Assembly (NCBI RefSeq): GCF_002872335.1
Contig: NZ_NJAG01000007.1
Coordinates: 372,001 to 436,000, forward strand
Source of the DNA: Siphonobacter sp. BAB-5405
GTDB taxonomy: Bacteria; Bacteroidota; Bacteroidia; Cytophagales; Spirosomataceae
Reading direction: 5' to 3'
Length of the DNA stretch: 64,000 nt
Shown: in pieces, positions 1 through 8,813 of the stretch
Layout: the number at the start of each line of letters is the position of its first letter
How positions within the stretch are numbered: position 1 is the stretch's first letter
Notes under the pieces: generated by a model
Told to the model about the DNA's origin: nothing
What the model saw: only the letters and a program-made list of their open reading frames with translations
Database searches by the model: none
Program-made: the position numbers and the translations under genes

Positions 1-42
1 GTTAGTATTCGCCCAATATGATGTATAAATATGCGTACAGAG

Positions 43-1035
43 CTACCTCCTTAAGCGATTTCTCAGTTTACTGTACCACTTGTCTATCCTTTTCCCAGTC
101 ACCATTTTAGCAATCTGAAACTTGGTTGCCGTGGAATACTCGTCTGGATGATAATGTTTAATCATATACTCACGAGCCTGCCGCTCTATGTCTTCATAAA
201 TGAACCGATTGTTGTCAGCATCGTTGCCATTGCTAACGGCACTAAATGGAGCATGATCAGCGTACTCTTCGTAATAGAAATTCTGAAATTTCAGCCCGTG
301 TAAATACGAATACCGGAACCAGGCCGCTGCCGTATCGCTACCGTCCCACACACCTCCGAAATACGGCACTGGTCCATTCGGAATGGTTGATTGCCGGTAT
401 AAGTCAACGTTTATTAAACACGCGTATTCATTAAGACGGCATTCGGGTAAAGGGTGTACAAAGCCTTCCTGTACTAACTTACGATCCCTCTGTTCCCGTG
501 GCGTTGGGTATTCATCCATCTGCCTGAGCAACTCTTCCTGCGTGGGCTTGTATTGCTCGAATGTTTCGGGGTTACATTTTTTAGCGAAAAAAGCTGAACA
601 ATTCCAACATTGTCCGATTCGTCCCACTCCTACTAAATTAGCTGAAGCTTCCGCAAACCGCTGTAACATGGGGCCAATCAGGTCCCGACGGTACAGCATG
701 TCATTATGACAAATCAATACATACGGTTTATCCGTTTTTTCCAACGCATACTGGTAGCGAAGGCTTAATCGAATTGCTTCATCAAGTCCGTTAGGGTTAA
801 CATCCGACATCCAGGGAACGAAGCGTTCCGGATAAACAATAATCACTCCCTGTTTTTCAAAAACTTCCTTGATCTTGCACACACCCTGCCAGGCATCCTT
901 GTAGGGCTGTTTTTTCTCAATACTTAAGTAAATTTTATCTACGTAGCCCCGACTATGCTCCAGTAAACTAAACAGCGTTACCATCGTCTGATAAGGCTTT
1001 CCGTAGTAGCTAATAGCAATATCTACTTTTTGCAT
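43..1035 (-). CDS. Probable glycosyltransferase (GT-A-like), unassigned family
   Basis: About 330 aa. The N-terminus (VDIAISYYGKP, then a predicted strand/helix alternation) and a central LICHNDMLYRRD stretch resemble nucleotide-sugar glycosyltransferases of the GT-A fold, with the ND pair as a possible metal-binding DxD equivalent. No signal peptide or membrane segment is visible; the C-terminus is basic (KWYSKLRNRLRR), as in peripheral membrane enzymes. A start at 1092 would add 19 residues overlapping queA by 29 nt; I prefer the internal Met at 1035, where the IAISYYG core begins and which leaves a 28-nt gap after the queA stop. It is the third gene of a leftward run with the membrane protein and queA. 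The fold assignment is inference from pattern; the function is not recognised. Confidence 0.6.
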   Translation of the reverse strand: MQKVDIAISYYGKPYQTMVTLFSLLEHSRGYVDKIYLSIEKKQPYKDAWQGVCKIKEVFEKQGVIIVYPERFVPWMSDVNPNGLDEAIRLSLRYQYALEKTDKPYVLICHNDMLYRRDLIGPMLQRFAEASANLVGVGRIGQCWNCSAFFAKKCNPETFEQYKPTQEELLRQMDEYPTPREQRDRKLVQEGFVHPLPECRLNEYACLINVDLYRQSTIPNGPVPYFGGVWDGSDTAAAWFRYSYLHGLKFQNFYYEEYADHAPFSAVSNGNDADNNRFIYEDIERQAREYMIKHYHPDEYSTATKFQIAKMVTGKRIDKWYSKLRNRLRR

Positions 1036-1063
1036 CACACGCTTAATTTTGGCGGAAATTGAA

Positions 1064-2272
1064 TTAAGGTAGTAATACGGAAGAATCACCATAGCTCAGG
1101 AATCGGTACTGCTGATCCAAAGCTTCATCGTAAATTCGTTTCCAGTCTTTTCCTACCAGGGCAGCAATCAGTAATAATAAAGTCGAACCGGGCTGATGAA
1201 AGTTGGTAATCAGACCCTGACACACCCGAAATGTATAACCGGGGAAAATCATAATCTCCGTTTCCCCTACGATTTCCTGCCGCTGTTCTGCTTCCATTTT
1301 TTGTAGAATGGCCGCTAGCGACTCGTGTACTGTAGGGAGTTCGGTGTACTGTTCATGCACGAATTGCGGAATTCGGAAACCCTGCTCCAGCGAAGCGTAT
1401 TCATCATGAATTAACTGCACGCCTAACCAGTACATGGATTCCAGCGACCGCATGGAAGTAGTACCTACCGGAATGATTCGGTTTGCCGCTTGCAGGTGTT
1501 CCAGATTACTCCGCGTGATCACCAATTGTTCCCCGTGCATCTTATGCTCAAGGGCATTTTCTGTTTTTACGGGTTGAAAGGTACCAGCTCCTACGTGCAA
1601 TGTAAGAAACTCCCGCCGGACGCCTTTTGCCTCCAGTTCCGCAAAAACGCGGTCGGTGAAGTGTAAGCCCGCCGTCGGAGCGGCTACGGCCCCTTCTTTT
1701 TCCGAATACACAGTCTGATACGTCTGTTCGTCAGAAGCTTCGGCTTCCCGCTTTAAGTACGGCGGCAAAGGAATTTTCCCAATGCCCTGTACAACATCCA
1801 CAAAGCGTACGGGCACTGACCAGCTCAGACGTACCAGCGACCGTTCGGTATCCGTCAGTTCGGCTGTCAGTACCACGGCTTGCCCGTCAATTTCTACTTC
1901 TTTCTGTAAGCGTTCACCCGCTTTCCAACGCTTCCGGTTGCCAATCATGCATTCCCACACGCAGGCCTGCGTTTCTTCCATAACCACGGGAATAACCGGG
2001 CTTGGTTCGACGGGATGAAGTAGAAATAACTCGATCAGAGCACCCGTCTGTCGCTGAAAATGTAATCGAGCCGGAATAACCCGTGTATTGTTGAAGACCA
2101 GCAATGTATCACTGGCTAATTCTTCAGTCAGACCACGGAATTGTCGATGCTCAATGGTTCCCTTTCGATACACCAACAGGCGGGATTCGTCCCGTACGGG
2201 CAAGGGGAAGCGGGCAATCTGTTCGTCCGGAAGTTCGTACGTAAAATCGGCAATGGGAAGATGCTGCATCAT
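1064..2272 (-). CDS. queA: S-adenosylmethionine:tRNA ribosyltransferase-isomerase QueA
   Basis: Transfers and isomerises the ribosyl moiety of SAM onto 7-aminomethyl-7-deazaguanine in tRNA, giving epoxyqueuosine, the penultimate step of queuosine synthesis at wobble position 34; cytosolic. The family signatures are visible: NNTRVIPARL at residues 61-70, the APTAGLHFT block near 195-205, and a C-terminal LITNFHQPGSTLLLL block near 355-370. At 402 aa it is longer than the E. coli enzyme (about 356 aa), mostly through a middle insertion, which I believe is common in Bacteroidota. Two adjacent Met codons open the frame, so the start may be one codon later. It follows the membrane-protein gene by only 3 nt, so the two are probably co-transcribed. 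Confidence 0.95.
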   Translation of the reverse strand: MMQHLPIADFTYELPDEQIARFPLPVRDESRLLVYRKGTIEHRQFRGLTEELASDTLLVFNNTRVIPARLHFQRQTGALIELFLLHPVEPSPVIPVVMEETQACVWECMIGNRKRWKAGERLQKEVEIDGQAVVLTAELTDTERSLVRLSWSVPVRFVDVVQGIGKIPLPPYLKREAEASDEQTYQTVYSEKEGAVAAPTAGLHFTDRVFAELEAKGVRREFLTLHVGAGTFQPVKTENALEHKMHGEQLVITRSNLEHLQAANRIIPVGTTSMRSLESMYWLGVQLIHDEYASLEQGFRIPQFVHEQYTELPTVHESLAAILQKMEAEQRQEIVGETEIMIFPGYTFRVCQGLITNFHQPGSTLLLLIAALVGKDWKRIYDEALDQQYRFLSYGDSSVLLP

Positions 2273-2275
2273 TGC

Positions 2276-2839
2276 TTAGTCTTTAACGGGACTCGTCAGC
2301 AACAGTCGCAACGGAATGTATACCGCCCATAGAACCAGTAAAAACGTAGCGGCTCCCAGTACCCAGTTAAACTGCATCAGTGTAGGCGTCTCCGTGAGAG
2401 CTTCCGCCGGATTAATCAACGCCAGAATATAAATGGAAGACCCAAGCAGGACGTTTACTACGGCCGTACCAAAGTTCATCCATTCTTTGATGATGGAGTT
2501 GAGCTGTTTGCGATAGAACATCCATTTGATGGCTCCCGGTAACTTAATGAATCCATCGGGCAGTTGTGGAAACAGGCGTCCCATCCACAGAAACAGCACA
2601 TTAGAAATCAACATAACCCCGGCAGTCACATAAAAAATGGCATCTTTTGAATAGGTGGCAGCCGTTTCACTCGAAGGCGTTAACGCAACGGGTACCTCCG
2701 GTGGAAGTTGCTGGTACCCTAAAAATAAAGCCACTATAAATCCTAGAATGGATACGTATCTCGCAACTTGAGAAGTCAGAAATGGAATAGTCATTTGATG
2801 AATGGTCGTCCCCAGCTTATCGACTGCTCGTTGGGTCAA
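2276..2839 (-). CDS. Hypothetical integral membrane protein
   Basis: 187 aa with about four hydrophobic helices (near 28-42, 66-86, 124-142 and 155-180) and a polar loop containing a basic stretch around residues 105-118. I do not recognise a family. The stop lies 3 nt before the queA start, suggesting one transcript running leftward through queA and the glycosyltransferase-like gene. A TAACTTTG -7-type box lies just upstream on the same strand, implying a very short leader of roughly 12 nt. Nothing in the sequence connects it to queuosine; the linkage may be only transcriptional. Confidence 0.7.
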   Translation of the reverse strand: MTQRAVDKLGTTIHQMTIPFLTSQVARYVSILGFIVALFLGYQQLPPEVPVALTPSSETAATYSKDAIFYVTAGVMLISNVLFLWMGRLFPQLPDGFIKLPGAIKWMFYRKQLNSIIKEWMNFGTAVVNVLLGSSIYILALINPAEALTETPTLMQFNWVLGAATFLLVLWAVYIPLRLLLTSPVKD

Positions 2840-2855
2840 TGCTGGTTTCGGGCCG

Positions 2856-2863
2856 CAAAGTTA
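2856..2863 (-). promoter_or_regulatory. Candidate Bacteroidota -7 element (TAACTTTG)
   Basis: Reading the minus strand, TAACTTTG matches the TAnnTTTG -7 box of the Bacteroidota primary sigma factor and lies 17 nt upstream of the membrane protein start. No convincing TTG -33 element is seen at the expected distance. Confidence 0.45.
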
Positions 2864-3006
2864 CGACGAACTCGCCGTTGAGACAGGCTTTCCCTTCGAA
2901 AAACCTTTCAAAAGCCCCTTGGCCTTGACCAAAGTACTTGTAGATCAGAAAATGTTGGAAATTTAATAATAGTTGTCAAGACAATTAATTTTTACAATCC
3001 GAAGTC

Positions 3007-3034
3007 TTGGCTTTCCTGAAAACCTGTAGCTTTG
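3007..3034 (+). promoter_or_regulatory. Candidate Bacteroidota promoter for the cobalamin adenosyltransferase gene
   Basis: TTG at 3007-3009 is followed after 17 nt by TAGCTTTG at 3027-3034, matching TTG-N17..20-TAnnTTTG. Transcription would begin near 3040, giving a leader of about 25 nt. Because the box lies inside the upstream extension of the reading frame, it supports the downstream start at 3064. Confidence 0.6.
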
Positions 3035-3063
3035 CAGAAAGACATTCCGGGTACAGGAAAGGC

Positions 3064-3615
3064 ATGAAGATTTACACCAGAACGGGAGATCAAGGCACCA
3101 CCGCCCTTATTAGTGGACGTCGCCTTTCCAAGGCAGATGCCCGCATTGAGGCGTATGGTACCGTGGACGAACTGAACAGTTACGTGGGCATGGTTCGGGA
3201 TCAGGCTGTAAATGCCTCCCGACGGGCAATTCTGAAGGAAATTCAGGACCGCCTTTTCACCATTGGCTCCCACCTGGCCGACGATCCGGAGCGGCATACC
3301 AGCCGCCCCCTTCCCGACTTATGGGACGCGGATGTCACCCTACTGGAACAGCAAATGGACGAAATGGATGCCCAGTTGCCGCTGTTACGTCAGTTTGTTT
3401 TACCCGGAGGCCATCCCTCCGTATCGTTTGCTCATCTGGCCCGCACGGTTTGCCGCCGGGCCGAACGTCTGGTAGTAGCCCTGAGTGAAATTTCACCGGT
3501 TGAACCGATCATCATTCAATATTTAAATCGGCTGTCAGACTATTTTTTTGTACTTTCCCGCCACATGGCTCAGGAATTACAAGTGGAAGAAGTAACCTGG
3601 GTCCCGCGAACCTAA
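3064..3615 (+). CDS. ATP:cob(I)alamin adenosyltransferase, PduO type
   Basis: Converts cob(I)alamin to adenosylcobalamin using ATP; cytosolic, normally trimeric. 183 aa, the usual length. The N-terminal MKIYTRTGDQGTT motif (ATP-binding), the IEAYGTVDELNSYVG block near residues 28-42 and the C-terminal RTVCRRAERLV block are the classic PduO signatures. The frame is open back to 3007, but the family begins at the MKIYTRTGD methionine and a promoter box overlaps the extension, so 3064 is chosen. The next gene, the aminotransferase, follows after 61 nt on the same strand. No cobalamin riboswitch was seen upstream, so repression by B12 is not supported. Confidence 0.93.
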   Translation: MKIYTRTGDQGTTALISGRRLSKADARIEAYGTVDELNSYVGMVRDQAVNASRRAILKEIQDRLFTIGSHLADDPERHTSRPLPDLWDADVTLLEQQMDEMDAQLPLLRQFVLPGGHPSVSFAHLARTVCRRAERLVVALSEISPVEPIIIQYLNRLSDYFFVLSRHMAQELQVEEVTWVPRT

Positions 3616-3676
3616 ACTTCGCACAAGTATACGTCTTAACTTTTTTAGTCATACTACGTTGTAACCCTCTGGCACC

Positions 3677-4741
3677 ATGATTGACACACTGCCCATAGAC
3701 ATTCAGAAAACTGCTCAAAGCCGGATTGCAGAATTAAACCTCGATCAGTTGACCTTTGGGCACACCTTCGCCGATCACATGTTCGTAGCTGACTTTGACG
3801 GAAAAGAGTGGACGGATTTACGGATCATTCCCTACGGCGACATGCTGTTCAAACCTGCTCTGATGCCCCTGCATTACGGACAGGCAATTTTCGAAGGGAT
3901 GAAAGCCTATAAGTCCGCCGAAGGTGAAGTGCTCATCTTCCGTCCGCAGGAGAATGCGGCCCGTCTGAACAAGTCGGCTCACCGCCTCTGCATGGCCGAA
4001 ATTCCGGAAGACGTTTTCATGAGCGGCCTGACCGAATTACTGCGTCTGGACTCGCAATGGGTACCGCAGCGGGATAATTATTCGCTGTATATCCGGCCTT
4101 TCATGTTCGCTACGGATGAGTACATCGGCGTATCTCCTTCCAAAACGTACCGATTCATTATCTTCAATTGCCCGGTAGGAGCTTACTACTCGAAACCCGT
4201 GAAAGTGAAAGTCGAAACGGAATTTGTACGGGCTGCTACGGGTGGTACCGGTGCCGCTAAATGTGCTGGAAACTACGCAGGTTCGCTATATCCGGCCAAA
4301 CTGGCTCAGGAAGCTGGGTACGATCAGTTAATCTGGACGGATTCAACCGAACATAAATACGTGGAAGAAGCTGGTACCATGAACTTTATGTTCGTAATTG
4401 ATGGTACGCTGGTTACGCCTGCCGTGAGCGACAGTATTCTGGACGGCATTACGCGGAAATCCATTGTACAGATTGCCAAAGACTGGGGAATGCCCGTTGA
4501 AGAACGTAAAGTATCCATTGCCGAACTCATCGAGGCTTTGGAAAGTGGTCGCCTGACGGAAGCGTTCGGTGCAGGTACGGCAGCGGTCGTATCGCCGATT
4601 TCAGTCATTGGCTATGAAGGGAAAGACTACGATTTACCCGAAATCAAATCGGATAATTTTGCCAATCGGGTTAAAATCTACCTGGATGACATCAAGTACG
4701 GTCGCGTAGCTGATCCGCACAACTGGGTATATCACCTTTAA
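3677..4741 (+). CDS. ilvE: Branched-chain amino acid aminotransferase
   Basis: PLP-dependent fold-type IV enzyme that interconverts leucine, isoleucine and valine with their 2-oxo acids using glutamate/2-oxoglutarate; cytosolic. 354 aa, typical for the longer BCAT beta family. The Schiff-base lysine is K195 in GGTGAAKCAGNYAGS, and the substrate/PLP block LIWTDSTEHKYVEEAGTMN follows. The region around residues 66-80 (HYGQAIFEGMKAYK) is also diagnostic. The start at 3677 sits 61 nt after the previous gene. A strong terminator hairpin begins 25 nt after the stop, so this gene ends its transcript. Confidence 0.94.
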   Translation: MIDTLPIDIQKTAQSRIAELNLDQLTFGHTFADHMFVADFDGKEWTDLRIIPYGDMLFKPALMPLHYGQAIFEGMKAYKSAEGEVLIFRPQENAARLNKSAHRLCMAEIPEDVFMSGLTELLRLDSQWVPQRDNYSLYIRPFMFATDEYIGVSPSKTYRFIIFNCPVGAYYSKPVKVKVETEFVRAATGGTGAAKCAGNYAGSLYPAKLAQEAGYDQLIWTDSTEHKYVEEAGTMNFMFVIDGTLVTPAVSDSILDGITRKSIVQIAKDWGMPVEERKVSIAELIEALESGRLTEAFGAGTAAVVSPISVIGYEGKDYDLPEIKSDNFANRVKIYLDDIKYGRVADPHNWVYHL

Positions 4742-4766
4742 TACCAATCTTGTATGTTTACGAAAG

Positions 4767-4798
4767 GAAAGCTCACCGTGTGGTGGGCTTTCTTTTTT
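4767..4798 (+). terminator. Intrinsic terminator after ilvE
   Basis: An 11-bp stem (GAAAGCTCACC with GGTGGGCTTTC, one G-T pair) with a GTGT loop, followed by a run of T. It lies inside the upstream extension of the next reading frame, which argues for that gene starting at 4829. Confidence 0.88.
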
Positions 4799-4828
4799 AA
4801 TGATTCGATTAACTACTTATCTTCAACC

Positions 4829-5794
4829 ATGAAAATTCTATCTTTTCTAGCCCTATTCCTTTTCCTGAACGGGCAGGCTGATGCTCAGCACTTCCGGTTG
4901 GAATTCCTTAAGGTTTACAACCTCAGTGATTCGGCGTCGCTTAAAAATGACCCCTACTTTGGTGGATTATCAGGCATTGAATACGTGCCTAAACGCGGAA
5001 AATGGTATTTGGTAACGGATGGGGCTGACTCGACGCGTCAGAGCTACCTGTTTGAGTTTGACTCCCTGTTCAATTCCCAGACCTATAAACGCTGGAAACT
5101 CGATAGTGTCCGGAGTGCTGAATCCATTCGGGCCAGTCGTACGGACTCGTCCTTTTATCTTTCAACTGAATTAGGCGAAGGCAGTACCTACGGACAGTTT
5201 CTCCGTTTAAGAAAGGACAGTACCGTTACACAGCTAGGTACGTACCAGGGTTTTCGGGATAACAAAGGCTTTGAAGCCATGGCGGTAGACTCAAGTCAGG
5301 TTCTGTGGAGCGTTAGTGAGTGGCCCCAAACCTGCCGCGATCGGTATTGTCAGGTGACGGGTTACAGCTTAATTACTGGAGATACGCTAGTCAGAGCCCT
5401 GTATCCGATCGATACCGTATCCTGTGGATTTCCTGATAACGGTGTGTCCGAGATCCTACTGGCCCGTGACCGTCAGTTGCTATTTCTGGAACGTTGCTGG
5501 ACGGGCGAACGCGATCAGAGTAACTACGCGATCAATCTTTTTACGGCTTACATTCCCAAACTACAGCCGGGGCAGGAAAATACGACCAATATTTTGGAAA
5601 AGAATCCCGTTTCTGTCAACTGGGGCGGTGTTCACCTCGACAACATCGAAGGCATGAGTTGGGGGCCTGTCATCAATGGGTTTCGAACGCTGGTGCTGGT
5701 TTCGGATAATAACTTCAATAAGTTCGACCAGAAAAAAGCCCCTGAGCACTGGCAACAATCACAGCTGATTTTTCTAAAGTTAATACCCGATTAA
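4829..5794 (+). CDS. Secreted phytase-like esterase-domain protein
   Basis: 321 aa with a signal peptide (MKILSFLALFLFLNGQADAQ). The remainder looks like the 'esterase-like activity of phytase' beta-propeller family (PF13449): FGGLSGIEYVP near the N-terminus, a GFEAMAVD motif in the middle, and DNIEGMSWGP followed by RTLVLVSDNNF near the C-terminus. The family is secreted or periplasmic and thought to act on phosphate esters, but activity in this branch is not established. Four cysteines in the central part (CRDRYC and later) could form disulphides, consistent with export. I chose 4829 because the frame upstream crosses a terminator hairpin and the signal peptide starts here. Confidence 0.85.
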   Translation: MKILSFLALFLFLNGQADAQHFRLEFLKVYNLSDSASLKNDPYFGGLSGIEYVPKRGKWYLVTDGADSTRQSYLFEFDSLFNSQTYKRWKLDSVRSAESIRASRTDSSFYLSTELGEGSTYGQFLRLRKDSTVTQLGTYQGFRDNKGFEAMAVDSSQVLWSVSEWPQTCRDRYCQVTGYSLITGDTLVRALYPIDTVSCGFPDNGVSEILLARDRQLLFLERCWTGERDQSNYAINLFTAYIPKLQPGQENTTNILEKNPVSVNWGGVHLDNIEGMSWGPVINGFRTLVLVSDNNFNKFDQKKAPEHWQQSQLIFLKLIPD

Positions 5795-5798
5795 CTAA

Positions 5799-5831
5799 AA
5801 AGCGGAAGATGGACAATCCATCTTCCGCTTT
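5799..5831. terminator. Bidirectional terminator between convergent genes
   Basis: A perfect 15-bp stem (AAAGCGGAAGATGGA and its complement) with a CAA loop, flanked by A on one side and T on the other. It serves the phytase-like gene on the plus strand and the hydrolase gene on the minus strand. Confidence 0.9.
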
Positions 5832-5834
5832 CGT

Positions 5835-6575
5835 TTATAAAGCATCTTCCCGCTCAATTCGCTGCCAAAAGGCCTGAATAGCTTCCAGACATTCATCCGG
5901 CTCTTCTACCATCCCCATATGTCCGGCTTTCTCCAGGATTAATTGACTCGTATTTTTCGCCAGATGGGTTTGTTCCAGGGCTTCCTCCGGTTTGACGGCT
6001 TTGTCCTTCATTCCTATAACGAATAGTACCGGATAATTTGCCTGCTGGAGAACCTGCCGCCGGTCAGGACGATCCATCATGGCCTGCATACCGGCTTTCA
6101 AAGCGGCCGGGGGTATTTGAGAAACGTGCGTGACGTGTTCTTGCAGTTGCCCCGGATGACTCGCTGCGTACTCATCCGAATACATGTTCTTGACAAAGGT
6201 TTGCAGAAAGGCCTCTGGACCTTTTTCTTCAATAGCGGTGATGTTTTTCCGACGGTTTTCCTTTTTCTCTTCCGTATCGGCGTACGAAGTAGAATGGAAA
6301 AGTCCCAGACCCGCGATGAATTCGGGGTGTTTTTCAGCCAAAGCCAGGGCAATATATCCTCCCATCGAATGTCCAATGATTACTCCTCTTTCCACGCCCT
6401 GAGCAGTCAGTTCCTGGTATACCGCTTCGGCGTATTCATCAATACTGACCAGATCCGAACGCGAAGCGTAAGAGGGGGTAATGACATTTTTATTGGGCCA
6501 GAAGGCCGCCTTGATCGAATCCCAAACTTTGAGATCTTCGCCGTATCCGTGCAGTAGAATCAGTGGTACAATCAT
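5835..6575 (-). CDS. Alpha/beta-fold hydrolase
   Basis: 246 aa cytosolic serine hydrolase. The nucleophile elbow GHSMGG places the catalytic serine at residue 70; Asp191 (in GMKDKAVKP) and His219 (in AGHMGM) fit the Asp and His of the triad. HG at residues 9-10 forms the oxyanion-hole region. The sequence resembles proline-iminopeptidase or menaquinone-pathway type hydrolases, but the substrate cannot be told. It has no signal peptide. It converges with the phytase-like gene and shares its terminator. Confidence 0.88.
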   Translation of the reverse strand: MIVPLILLHGYGEDLKVWDSIKAAFWPNKNVITPSYASRSDLVSIDEYAEAVYQELTAQGVERGVIIGHSMGGYIALALAEKHPEFIAGLGLFHSTSYADTEEKKENRRKNITAIEEKGPEAFLQTFVKNMYSDEYAASHPGQLQEHVTHVSQIPPAALKAGMQAMMDRPDRRQVLQQANYPVLFVIGMKDKAVKPEEALEQTHLAKNTSQLILEKAGHMGMVEEPDECLEAIQAFWQRIEREDAL

Positions 6576-6643
6576 CGTTTAAGCGGTTTAAGGTACATTA
6601 ACGTTTTGTGGCCTGTTGAGTAAAAGTAGATGCCACAAAAAAA

Positions 6644-6682
6644 TAATCCCGGAAAAAAGCTGAAGACTTTCTTCCGGGATTA
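6644..6682 (-). terminator. Intrinsic terminator of the lipoprotein gene
   Basis: An 11-bp stem TAATCCCGGAA/TTCCGGGATTA; on the minus strand it is followed by a run of T. It lies just past the stop of the gene at 6701-7345. Confidence 0.85.
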
Positions 6683-6700
6683 CATGTTACTGCGGTATGA

Positions 6701-7345
6701 TTACACGTTATCCAGCAAACCAATCAGCAGAACAACAGCACCGATAATCATCATCACCAAACCAACAATCTGCAGGGCATATACTGGGATGATCAGGAAA
6801 ATCAAACCAACCAGCAAGAGGATCAGACCAATTTTAACGTTGCGATCCAACGCGTTCGTTTTCTTGGTATCCTTTGCTTTCGCCAACTGCTTCTGAACTT
6901 TCTTCGTAACCATTTTGGTCATGAATTTTTCCGTTGCAGTTGCTTTGTTAGCCGTTTGCAGTTGACCACTGGCGGCATTCTTCTGAATTTTAGCCAGTTT
7001 CTTCTGTACCATCAACGCCTGCTTTTCGTACTTGGTGCCTTTGGTTTGGGCAACCAGACGCTCTGAAGCACTTGCCAGCATTTCTGGCGTTACTTTGGGC
7101 AGGTTCACTGGTTTTTCCGAAGCAGCCGGCTGATCGGTAGCCTGGGCAACGGCTTGTTCCATTACGATGGGTTCCGATACAACAGGAGTTTGGATTTGGG
7201 CGGCGGGCAAAGAAGCAGCTTTCGTTGATACTTGATGCTCGTACGCCGGTGTAGTCGATTTTTGGAAAACAGCGGTTGAGTTTCGATTACACGAAGTAAG
7301 CCATAACATCGACCCGACGGCCGATAGGAGTACGATTTTACGCAT
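6701..7345 (-). CDS. Putative lipoprotein with C-terminal double hydrophobic segment
   Basis: 214 aa. A lipoprotein signal ends at Cys19 (WLTSC). Residues 20-90 are rich in Ala, Pro, Gln and Thr and look disordered. Residues 90-165 are Lys/Ala/Gln-rich and probably helical (KKLAKIQKNA, KKVQKQLAKA). The last 45 residues hold two close hydrophobic helices rich in Gly, Leu and Ile. Such a short C-terminal hairpin after a charged helix recurs in small Bacteroidota envelope proteins, but I do not recognise a named family. A lipid anchor plus a C-terminal membrane hairpin would tie both ends to membrane. It has terminators on both sides and so is transcribed alone. Confidence 0.75.
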   Translation of the reverse strand: MRKIVLLSAVGSMLWLTSCNRNSTAVFQKSTTPAYEHQVSTKAASLPAAQIQTPVVSEPIVMEQAVAQATDQPAASEKPVNLPKVTPEMLASASERLVAQTKGTKYEKQALMVQKKLAKIQKNAASGQLQTANKATATEKFMTKMVTKKVQKQLAKAKDTKKTNALDRNVKIGLILLLVGLIFLIIPVYALQIVGLVMMIIGAVVLLIGLLDNV

Positions 7346-7387
7346 AGGGAAAGTTGATTTGGATTTTTTACTGAGACCGCAACATCA

Positions 7388-7425
7388 AAAAAGGATGCCC
7401 CCTAGGAAAGTGAGGCATCCTTTTT
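7388..7425 (-). terminator. Intrinsic terminator of clpX
   Basis: A 12-bp stem AAAAAGGATGCC/GGCATCCTTTTT with a T run on the minus strand, lying 89 nt downstream of the clpX stop. Confidence 0.85.
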
Positions 7426-7513
7426 AATATGAAATCAAGTAATGTTGACAATAATACCCTGATTGGGGAAAATCGAGCACTGTGACCTAAACTATTGATG
7501 ATCATTAGTGCGG

Positions 7514-8773
7514 TTATGCTACCTTTTTCATCATAAAGAAGGCCGAACGTTCAAACTTCTCACGGGCATAACTCAACGAAATGGTAAACTCCTGAACACC
7601 TTCTTCGGAAGGCAGATCAAACATGGCGTCGGTCATGATGGCTTCGCAGATTGAACGCAGTCCCCGGGCACCCAGCTTGTATTCGTTGGCTTGCTCAACG
7701 ATATACTCCAGTACATCATCTTCGAACTGGAGCCGAATTCCTTCCATGTTGAACAGTTTCTCGTACTGCTTGGTCAGGGCATTTTTTGGCTCAGTCAGAA
7801 TCTTCCGAAGCGTCAGTTTGTCCAGGGGATCGAGTGACGTTACTACGGGTAGACGACCCAGCAATTCGGGAATCAATCCGTACGATTTCAAGTCCTGCTG
7901 ATTCACCATCCGGAGCAGTTGCTGCGATTCCAGAATACGAGACATGTGATCGTCCTTCGAGAAACCAATGGGTCGCGTGTTGAGGCGTTTGGAGATATGA
8001 CGTTGTACACCATCGAACGCTCCACCGCAAATGAAGAGAATATTCTCCGTATTGATCGGTACGAGCTTTTGCTCGGGGTGCTTACGTCCACCCTGAGGCG
8101 GTACGTTCACAATCGAACCTTCGAGCAGTTTCAGCAAGGCCTGCTGTACGCCTTCACCCGAGACATCACGGGTAATACTGGGATTATCCGACTTGCGGGC
8201 AATCTTATCAATCTCATCAATGTAGACGATACCACGTTCAGCGGCCTCGACGTCGTAATCCGCCGCCTGTAGCAAACGACTCAGGATACTTTCGACGTCC
8301 TCTCCCACGTATCCGGCTTCCGTAATTACGGTGGCATCGGCTACGGCGAAAGGTACCTGAAGAATTTTGGCAATCGTACGGGCCAGGTAGGTTTTACCCG
8401 TACCGGTTTCGCCAACCATAATTACATTCGATTTTTCGATGTAAATATCGTCATTGTTCTTCTGCTGTTGTAAACGCTTGTAATGGTTGTATACCGCAAC
8501 ACTCAGTACTTTTTTGGCGTCGTCCTGACCAATCACGTACTGGTCCATGAACCGCTTGATTTCCTGAGGTTTGGGTACTTTTAATAGTTGAAAAGGTTGA
8601 TTGGTTTCTTTTTTCTTGGCGGCGGGTTGCTTTATGCCTAGTTCTTCCTGTACCAGCTCCCAGCCCTGTTCAATACAAAAATTACAGATCAGGGCATCCA
8701 TGCCCGATAATAATAAATCTACATCCTTCTTTTTCCGCCCACAAAACGAGCATGAACTAGCATCCATTCGCAT
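7514..8773 (-). CDS. clpX: ATP-dependent Clp protease ATP-binding subunit ClpX
   Basis: AAA+ unfoldase that feeds substrates into ClpP. 419 aa. The N-terminal zinc-binding domain has Cys8, Cys11, Cys30 and Cys33. Walker A is GETGTGKT at 121-128 and Walker B is IVYIDEID around 182-189; the sensor-2 arginine lies in LGARGLRS near residue 375. A pore-loop-type GYVG sits at 154-157. The start could be Met1 or Met3. clpP is on the same strand upstream but separated by an acyltransferase gene, an arrangement that departs from adjacent clpP-clpX. A terminator follows the stop. Confidence 0.97.
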   Translation of the reverse strand: MRMDASSCSFCGRKKKDVDLLLSGMDALICNFCIEQGWELVQEELGIKQPAAKKKETNQPFQLLKVPKPQEIKRFMDQYVIGQDDAKKVLSVAVYNHYKRLQQQKNNDDIYIEKSNVIMVGETGTGKTYLARTIAKILQVPFAVADATVITEAGYVGEDVESILSRLLQAADYDVEAAERGIVYIDEIDKIARKSDNPSITRDVSGEGVQQALLKLLEGSIVNVPPQGGRKHPEQKLVPINTENILFICGGAFDGVQRHISKRLNTRPIGFSKDDHMSRILESQQLLRMVNQQDLKSYGLIPELLGRLPVVTSLDPLDKLTLRKILTEPKNALTKQYEKLFNMEGIRLQFEDDVLEYIVEQANEYKLGARGLRSICEAIMTDAMFDLPSEEGVQEFTISLSYAREKFERSAFFMMKKVA

Positions 8774-8813
8774 GTCCTTCCTAAAGTAATTATTTCAAAA
8801 TCGTTGATACGCT

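Noticed and set aside
2840-3063. Cobalamin riboswitch upstream of the adenosyltransferase gene
   Set aside because: No B12-box or long conserved structure is seen; a normal promoter with a short leader explains the region.
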